Assembly (NCBI GenBank): GCA_910589055.1
Contig: CAJURN010000018.1
Coordinates: forward strand, 4,116-68,115
Direction of reading: 5' to 3'
Length of the DNA: 64,000 nucleotides
Source: an uncultured Muribaculaceae bacterium
GTDB taxonomy: Bacteria > Bacteroidota > Bacteroidia > Bacteroidales > Muribaculaceae
Below are positions 59,831 to 64,000 of this stretch, piece by piece; position 1 is the first letter of the stretch; every line of letters begins with the position of its first letter. Both the position numbers and the translations under genes were made by a program. The notes beneath the pieces were generated by a model. It did no database searches. It saw only the letters and a program-made list of their open reading frames with translations, and was not told where the DNA came from.

Positions 59831-59868
59831 AACTGGCCCTGATGGAGATTTCTCCATCAGGGCCAGTT
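59831..59868. terminator. Perfect 38-bp palindrome between convergent rarA and serA
   Basis: Two 18-base arms (AACTGGCCCTGATGGAGA and its reverse complement) are separated by only TT. A stem of this length would be a strong stop for both genes, though no T run follows directly. The 80 bp between rarA and the palindrome are a purine-rich low-complexity stretch without a gene. Confidence 0.65.
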
Positions 59869-59894
59869 GGTATTTTAGGGAGGGGAATAAGTCG

Positions 59895-60812
59895 TCAGTT
59901 GACGCGGAAGCGGTCGGTGCCGTCGCGGAAGAAGGCGACTGCCTGATTTGCGGCGGCGATGCCGGCGTTGATGTTGGCTTCGGCAGTCTGCGCTCCGGTT
60001 TTCTTGGGAGTGAAGAACACGCGCCCGGGGAATTTTTCTTCGAGTGTGGATGCGTTGCCGGGTTTCACGTCGGCGAAGTACTTGAGGTCGGTGCGTTCTT
60101 CGAGGGCGCGTTCAAGTCCGGCTTCGTCAATCACTTCCTTGCGTGCGGTGTTGATGAGCACGCCACCCTTGGGCATGAGCGTGATAAGGTCGTAGCCGAT
60201 ACTGCCTACGGTCTGCGGAGTGGCGGGAATGTGGATGGACACGAAGCGGTTGGCGCGGTAAAGCTCTTCCACCGATTCAACGCGTGTCACACCTGCTTCG
60301 GCCATCACTTCGGCAGGGCAGAAGGGGTCGAAAGCCGAAACCTTCATGCCGAAACCTCCGGCAATGCGGGCGACATTGCGGCCTACCTGACCGAAAGCCT
60401 GCAAGCCGAGAGTCTTGTCGCGCAGTTCGAAGCCGGATGTTCCCCCGAAATTATTGCGGGCGGCCATCACGGCCATACCGAACACGAGCTCGGCCACGGC
60501 ATTGGCGTTCTGTCCGGGAGTGTTCTCAACGATTACACCTGCGGCGGTGGCGGCTTTAAGGTCGATATTGTCGTAGCCCGCACCGGCGCGCACGATAAGT
60601 TTGAGATTCGGTGCGGCGGCGATAACTTCGGCGTCGATGATGTCGCTGCGGACAATCAGGGCATTGGCTGAAGCCACCGCGGCAAGCAGTTCGGCGCGCG
60701 AGCTGTATTTTTCGAGCAGTGCGAATGTGTGACCTGCGCCTTCAACTGCGGCACGTATTCCTTCCACGGCAATGGCTGCAAAAGGTTTTTCGGTTGCAAC
60801 GAGAACTGTCAT
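59895..60812 (-). CDS. serA: D-3-phosphoglycerate dehydrogenase (SerA, lysine type)
   Basis: 305 residues, without ACT or ASB regulatory domains. First step of serine synthesis, oxidising 3-phosphoglycerate with NAD. VRAGAGYDNIDL (about 79-90), the NAD-binding LQAFGQVGRNVARI, and the catalytic arginine in INTARKEVIDEAGL are present. Where most 2-hydroxyacid dehydrogenases have the catalytic histidine in TPHxGAxTxEA, this protein reads TPKKTGAQTAEAN, the form described for type III lysine PGDHs. It lies 14 bp after serC in one operon. Confidence 0.93.
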   Translation of the reverse strand: MTVLVATEKPFAAIAVEGIRAAVEGAGHTFALLEKYSSRAELLAAVASANALIVRSDIIDAEVIAAAPNLKLIVRAGAGYDNIDLKAATAAGVIVENTPGQNANAVAELVFGMAVMAARNNFGGTSGFELRDKTLGLQAFGQVGRNVARIAGGFGMKVSAFDPFCPAEVMAEAGVTRVESVEELYRANRFVSIHIPATPQTVGSIGYDLITLMPKGGVLINTARKEVIDEAGLERALEERTDLKYFADVKPGNASTLEEKFPGRVFFTPKKTGAQTAEANINAGIAAANQAVAFFRDGTDRFRVN

Positions 60813-60826
60813 AATCTTAAAAGCGA

Positions 60827-61897
60827 TTAGTGGGTTGCTTCAAAATCTTTCATAGCCTCGATGAGCACCTGTACGCTCTCCATGGGAAGTGCGTTGTAGA
60901 GCGATGCGCGGAAGCCTCCGACGGAGCGGTGGCCCTTGATGCCGACAATACCGCGTCCGGCGCAGAAGTTTACAAACTCAGCTTCGAGTTCCTTATATTC
61001 GGGAGTCATCACGAAGCATACGTTCATGATTGAGCGGTCGGCGGGGTTGGTTACCGTGCCTTCAAACATCTTGCTGCTGTCGATGGCGTCGTAGAGAGCC
61101 GATGCCTTGGCGAGGTCGCGACGTTCGAGCTCGGGAAGTCCGCCGAGCTGCTTGTAGTAGCGCAGTGTCTGGAGTGCCGAGAAGATGGGAAGAACCGGAG
61201 GAGTGTTGAACATCGAGCCTTTCTTGATGTGTGTGCGGTAGTCGAGCATCGTGGGGATGGGGCGGTCAACCTTGCCGAGAGCATCCTCGCGCACGATTAC
61301 AAGAGTCACACCGGCAGGAGCGAGATTTTTCTGCGCGCCTGCATACACGGCGTCATATTTTGAGAAGTCGATGGGACGGGAGAAGATATCACTGCTCATG
61401 TCGGCCACCAGAGGACAGGGAACGTCGGGGTCGACACGGATTTCAGTGCCGTAGATTGTATTGTTGGATGTATAGTGGAAGTAGTCGGAATCGGCAGGAA
61501 CTGTGAAGTCCTTGGGGATGAAGGTGTAGTTGGCGTCCTTGGAGGAAGCAACCACGTCCACTTCGCCGAACAGGCGGGCTTCCTTGATTGCGTTGGCAGC
61601 CCATGTACCGGTGTCGAGATATGAAGCCTTCTTACGCAGGAGGTTGAAGGGAAGCATGCAGAATTGCATTGAGGCTCCGCCTCCGAGCCACAGCACGTGG
61701 AAACCTTCGGGAACGTCAAGAAGCTCTTTTACAAGCGCCGTTGCTTCGTCGATAACAGCCTGGAATTCCTTGCTCCTGTGGGAAACTTCGAGCACGGAAA
61801 GTCCAGTTCCGGCGAAGTTGATGATTGCGTCGGCAGTGTTCTGAATAGTGTACTCGCTCAGGATCGAGGGTCCTGCATAAAAGTTATGTTTCTTCAT
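60827..61897 (-). CDS. serC: Phosphoserine aminotransferase
   Basis: 356 residues. The class V PLP fold starts KKHNFYAGPSILSEYTIQNTADAI; EVSHRSKEFQ, LWLGGGASMQFCMLPFNLL, VADMSSDIFSRPIDFSKYD and YAGAQKNLAPAGVTLVIV carry the PLP aspartate and the Schiff-base lysine (AQKN). It ends GIKGHRSVGGFRASLYNALP, the conserved SerC substrate block. It makes phosphoserine from the SerA product with glutamate. It heads the serC-serA operon behind an exact promoter. Confidence 0.97.
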   Translation of the reverse strand: MKKHNFYAGPSILSEYTIQNTADAIINFAGTGLSVLEVSHRSKEFQAVIDEATALVKELLDVPEGFHVLWLGGGASMQFCMLPFNLLRKKASYLDTGTWAANAIKEARLFGEVDVVASSKDANYTFIPKDFTVPADSDYFHYTSNNTIYGTEIRVDPDVPCPLVADMSSDIFSRPIDFSKYDAVYAGAQKNLAPAGVTLVIVREDALGKVDRPIPTMLDYRTHIKKGSMFNTPPVLPIFSALQTLRYYKQLGGLPELERRDLAKASALYDAIDSSKMFEGTVTNPADRSIMNVCFVMTPEYKELEAEFVNFCAGRGIVGIKGHRSVGGFRASLYNALPMESVQVLIEAMKDFEATH

Positions 61898-61926
61898 ACA
61901 AAAATATGTTTGGGTGTTAGTCTTTG

Positions 61927-61957
61927 CAAATATAAGGATACATTCCGAAAAAGCAAA
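61927..61957 (-). promoter_or_regulatory. Promoter of serC-serA
   Basis: On the minus strand TTTG (complement of 61954-61957) and TATATTTG (61927-61934) are exact -33 and -7 boxes with a 19-base spacer. The -33 box lies in the terminator of the upstream small gene. Confidence 0.8.
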
Positions 61958-61984
61958 ATCCCGGACAGGTTTTTGTCCGGGATT
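61950..61984 (-). terminator. Terminator of the small gene upstream of serC
   Basis: AATCCCGGACA (61957-61967) pairs with TGTCCGGGATT (61974-61984), 11 bp; on the minus strand TTTTGCTTTTTC follows. It overlaps the serC promoter, so the small gene and serC are separate transcripts. Confidence 0.82.
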
Positions 61985-62013
61985 ATTTCATGTGATTGTA
62001 CATATGTCATAAA

Positions 62014-62226
62014 TCAGTTGAGCACAAGGCCGGGAGCATCGGAAAGCACACCGGCGGGAAGAGCGCGGTAGGCGCGGGTAAACTGCCTCAGGAAATTGAG
62101 CGTGGTCTGCCGGGGAGAGGTCTCCGTGGCTGCTTCATAGTCGGGAGCAATGGCTCCGGATGAGGAAGCGAGGATGTGGGTCCGGTCGGAAACCGGGATT
62201 GAGAATGGAGTAGAGCTTTTCTTCAT
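62014..62226 (-). CDS. Small conserved-type protein upstream of serC
   Basis: 70 residues: MKKSSTPFSIPVSDRTHILA at the start, then SPRQTTLNFLRQFTRAYRAL and a hydrophobic end. The SPRQTTLNFLRQFTRAY block resembles small proteins of Bacteroidales that I recall upstream of serine genes, but the function is unknown. No signal peptide or membrane span. It has its own terminator, which supports real transcription. Codon choice is host-like. Confidence 0.65.
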   Translation of the reverse strand: MKKSSTPFSIPVSDRTHILASSSGAIAPDYEAATETSPRQTTLNFLRQFTRAYRALPAGVLSDAPGLVLN

Positions 62227-62293
62227 AGGCAGGGATTGGGATTATAAGGTGGACTATGTTGGGTGGTGGGGTTGTTTAGTTGATGATTAATAG

Positions 62294-62333
62294 AAAAAAG
62301 CAACGTCCGGGATTTCCGGTCCGTTGCTTTTAT
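62294..62333 (-). terminator. Terminator of the GH28-like gene
   Basis: AAAAGCAACG and CCGG on one side pair with CCGG and CGTTGCTTTT on the other, with a one-base bulge or mismatch. On the minus strand the hairpin is followed by CTTTTTTCTATT. The gene stop is at 62378. Confidence 0.8.
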
Positions 62334-62377
62334 AACGCTTTCAGTGCCGTGTTTATTGCACGGAGCTATGTGTTTTT

Positions 62378-63787
62378 TTAGATAACCCTCACATTCTCGC
62401 TGTTGAGGAACTTGTAATCGCCTCCGAATTTATCCTTGGGGAAACGTGCTGTGTCAAAGCTGCAACGGTCGATTGTGATGTCCGAAGCGCAGTCGATGTA
62501 GAAACCGTAGGCGGGAGCATTCACGAACCCCTCGCCTTCGCACGGACGGCGGTCGTACACTCCTCCTTCGTAGGGAGAGCGTTGGTCGAAGTCAATGCGC
62601 ACGCGGTCGAATGTTATATCGCGGATTTTGCCTGCTTCATCGCCTCCGACGAACACTCCGTTTTCGCTGCGGCAGAAGATGTTCGAGAAGGTGATGCGGC
62701 TCACCTCTCCACAAGCCCCCTTCACGGCACCCTTGGGGAAGCGCCAGCCGGCATCCTTGTGGTTGCCTACGGCGCGGGGATAGGAGGTGATGTAGATCGG
62801 TTCTGATTTACCCCACCACACATCGGAGAAGAGACGGCAATCGACCTGCATGTTGGAGAACACTACATCCGTTACCGTGCCTTCGTCGCGGTTCTGTATG
62901 CCTATGCCACGGTTCGATTCCTTGATGATGCAGTTGGTGAAGAGCACGTGGTCGATACTGTCCATATTCTCCGAGCCGATTTTCACTGCGCAGGAGCGGG
63001 AGGTCATGACGCAATTCGACACCACGATGTCGCGGCACGGTCCGTATTGCTCGAACTCGCGGCGGTTTTTAAGGCAGATGCAGTCGTCGCCCGACTCGAT
63101 GAAGCAGCCGGAGATACGCACCTTGCGGGAGTGATCGACGTCGATGCCGTCGCCGTTGCGTATTTTCAGGTTGTTGAGCAGAGAGATATCGCTGATTGCC
63201 ACATCATAACATCCTACGAGGTGGATAGTCCAATATGCGCTGTTCCGCACTGTCACGTCGCGGATATTTGCCTTTTCGACATTCACAAGCGTGAGCACAT
63301 GCGGACGCGGGTCGAAATCGGTCACGGGCTTCAGCTCGTAGGAATCTTCGAGTTCGGCGCCCATGAAGGCCACACCGTTGCCGTCGATGGCTCCCGTGCC
63401 CGTAATCGAGATATTGGAAATATCCTTTCCACTGATCCACATCATGCCTTCGCCGCGGTTGTCGCCGAACGCGCTCTCATTATATATTGACTCATCGGGG
63501 TTGGCGAGAAGCACCGAGTTGGGTTCGAGGTGAAGATTGACGTACGAAGCCAACTTGAACGGGCCGCAGAGGAAGGTCTTTCCGGCAGGAACGAGAACCG
63601 TTCCGCCTCCGGCAGCCGAACATTCGTCGATAGCCTTCTGTATGGCCGCGGCGTCATCGGTGGTTCCGTCTCCGGCGGCACCGTAGGCAGTGATGTCATA
63701 CACGTTTCCTGATTTATTGGCACACGAGGCCATGAGCACACACAGCGCTACTGCGGCAAGAATAGATAGGATTGGGGATTTTTTCAT
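62378..63787 (-). CDS. GH28-like (polygalacturonase superfamily) beta-helix lipoprotein
   Basis: 469 residues. Lipobox LMASC (cysteine about residue 22) after MKKSPILSILAAVALCV. The pectate-lyase-superfamily N-terminal part VYDITAYGAAGDGTTDDAAAIQKAIDE is followed by the right-handed beta-helix. GH28 acids are present: RNGDGIDVDHS (N-x-D) and ESGDDCICLKN (DD). The family's GHG is replaced by SCAVKIGSE and RIK by RGIGIQNRD, as in other Bacteroidetes branches, so it may not be a true polygalacturonase. A surface or periplasmic glycosidase of uncertain substrate, unlinked to any pectin locus here. Confidence 0.85.
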   Translation of the reverse strand: MKKSPILSILAAVALCVLMASCANKSGNVYDITAYGAAGDGTTDDAAAIQKAIDECSAAGGGTVLVPAGKTFLCGPFKLASYVNLHLEPNSVLLANPDESIYNESAFGDNRGEGMMWISGKDISNISITGTGAIDGNGVAFMGAELEDSYELKPVTDFDPRPHVLTLVNVEKANIRDVTVRNSAYWTIHLVGCYDVAISDISLLNNLKIRNGDGIDVDHSRKVRISGCFIESGDDCICLKNRREFEQYGPCRDIVVSNCVMTSRSCAVKIGSENMDSIDHVLFTNCIIKESNRGIGIQNRDEGTVTDVVFSNMQVDCRLFSDVWWGKSEPIYITSYPRAVGNHKDAGWRFPKGAVKGACGEVSRITFSNIFCRSENGVFVGGDEAGKIRDITFDRVRIDFDQRSPYEGGVYDRRPCEGEGFVNAPAYGFYIDCASDITIDRCSFDTARFPKDKFGGDYKFLNSENVRVI

Positions 63788-63845
63788 GAAAATAGATTAT
63801 ATCCTGGTTATGGAATAAAATATGCCTTGTCAAGGCAACGCAATG

Positions 63846-63877
63846 CAAAAGTACATAAAAATCGGTGGCGGTGCAAG
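63846..63877 (-). promoter_or_regulatory. Promoter of the GH28-like gene
   Basis: On the minus strand TACTTTTG (63846-63853) is an exact -7 box; CTTG (63874-63877) stands at the -33 place with a 20-base spacer. A 13-bp palindrome, GCCTTGTCAAGGC (63824-63836), covers the expected transcription start and may be an operator. The last 120 bases of the window show no gene. Confidence 0.55.
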
Positions 63878-64000
63878 ATATTACCTCGGAATCGGACATG
63901 TCGGACAAGGCCAACTTCCCTCGCTGTGTGTCCAAACGTTAAATAACGTGAATTCAAAATCGACATGCAACAATAGAGTCGATTAATAATTCTCCTCACT

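Noticed and set aside
63714..63999. Small minus-strand frames upstream of the GH28-like gene
   Set aside because: They cover the promoter and signal peptide region in other frames, with no conserved pattern or start context.

Overview
The window comes from a gut-type member of the Bacteroidales, most likely a Muribaculaceae-like lineage. Three things point there: two tandem SusC/SusD pairs with GH92, GH97, GH28 and clan GH-A glycosidases; exact Bacteroidetes sigma promoters (-33 TTTG, -7 TAnnTTTG) in front of several genes and both tRNAs; and housekeeping genes of Bacteroidales type (serC-serA with a lysine-type SerA, a PstS-like lipoprotein plus TPR pair). The family-level assignment is inference from gene content, not a database match. 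The window is densely coding: no stretch over 300 bases lacks a gene. No IS element, prophage, rRNA or CRISPR array was seen.

Region 1 (1-18743, + strand) is the 3' part of a surface polysaccharide (capsule or O-antigen) locus. An AT-rich first half carries a pyruvyl transferase (cut by the window edge), its Fe-S partner, five glycosyltransferase-type or export genes (including a Wzx flippase) and a Wzy-like polymerase. A more GC-rich second half carries capE-capF-capG for UDP-N-acetyl-L-fucosamine, a WbuB-like transferase, an SDR reductase, a WbpL/WecA-like initiating transferase, a WbuC cupin and a DegT aminotransferase. The order capE-F-G, transferase, SDR, WbpL resembles Pseudomonas aeruginosa O11, and the wbuB/wbuC pairing resembles Escherichia coli O26. 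Two small antisense genes, each flanked by its own repeats, interrupt the FucNAc set: a four-helix-bundle gene between capE and capF, and a GxxExxY gene between capF and capG. The region ends with a 7-bp tandem repeat and an intrinsic terminator.

Region 2 (18908-45182) is a large polysaccharide utilisation locus aimed at alpha-mannosides. A long GH92 enzyme, a GntR/UTRA repressor and an MFS sugar permease come first. An AraC regulator faces an excellent promoter that starts a long run of + strand genes: a class I mannose-6-phosphate isomerase divided by one in-frame TAG, an ROK sugar kinase, two small lipoproteins, two SusC/SusD pairs, an Ig-like lipoprotein, a second GH92, an M6-like metalloprotease homologue that has lost its HExxH motif, a clan GH-A glycosidase and a duplicated-domain secreted protein. 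In outline, SusC/D capture and import glycan, GH92 releases mannose, the MFS permease brings mannose into the cytoplasm, and kinase plus isomerase convert it to fructose 6-phosphate.

Region 3 (45263-50425) holds a Y-family polymerase with a YolD-like partner, a GH97 enzyme behind a tandem array of promoter-like repeats, tRNA-Leu, a HigB/HigA-type toxin-antitoxin pair with a perfect palindromic operator, and tRNA-Cys.

Region 4 (50446-64000) is mostly housekeeping: an M3 peptidase lipoprotein, a divergent 6TM ion channel, an RluA-type pseudouridine synthase, fmt, a small membrane protein, a PstS-like lipoprotein, a TPR protein, rarA, serA, serC, a small conserved protein and a GH28-like lipoprotein.
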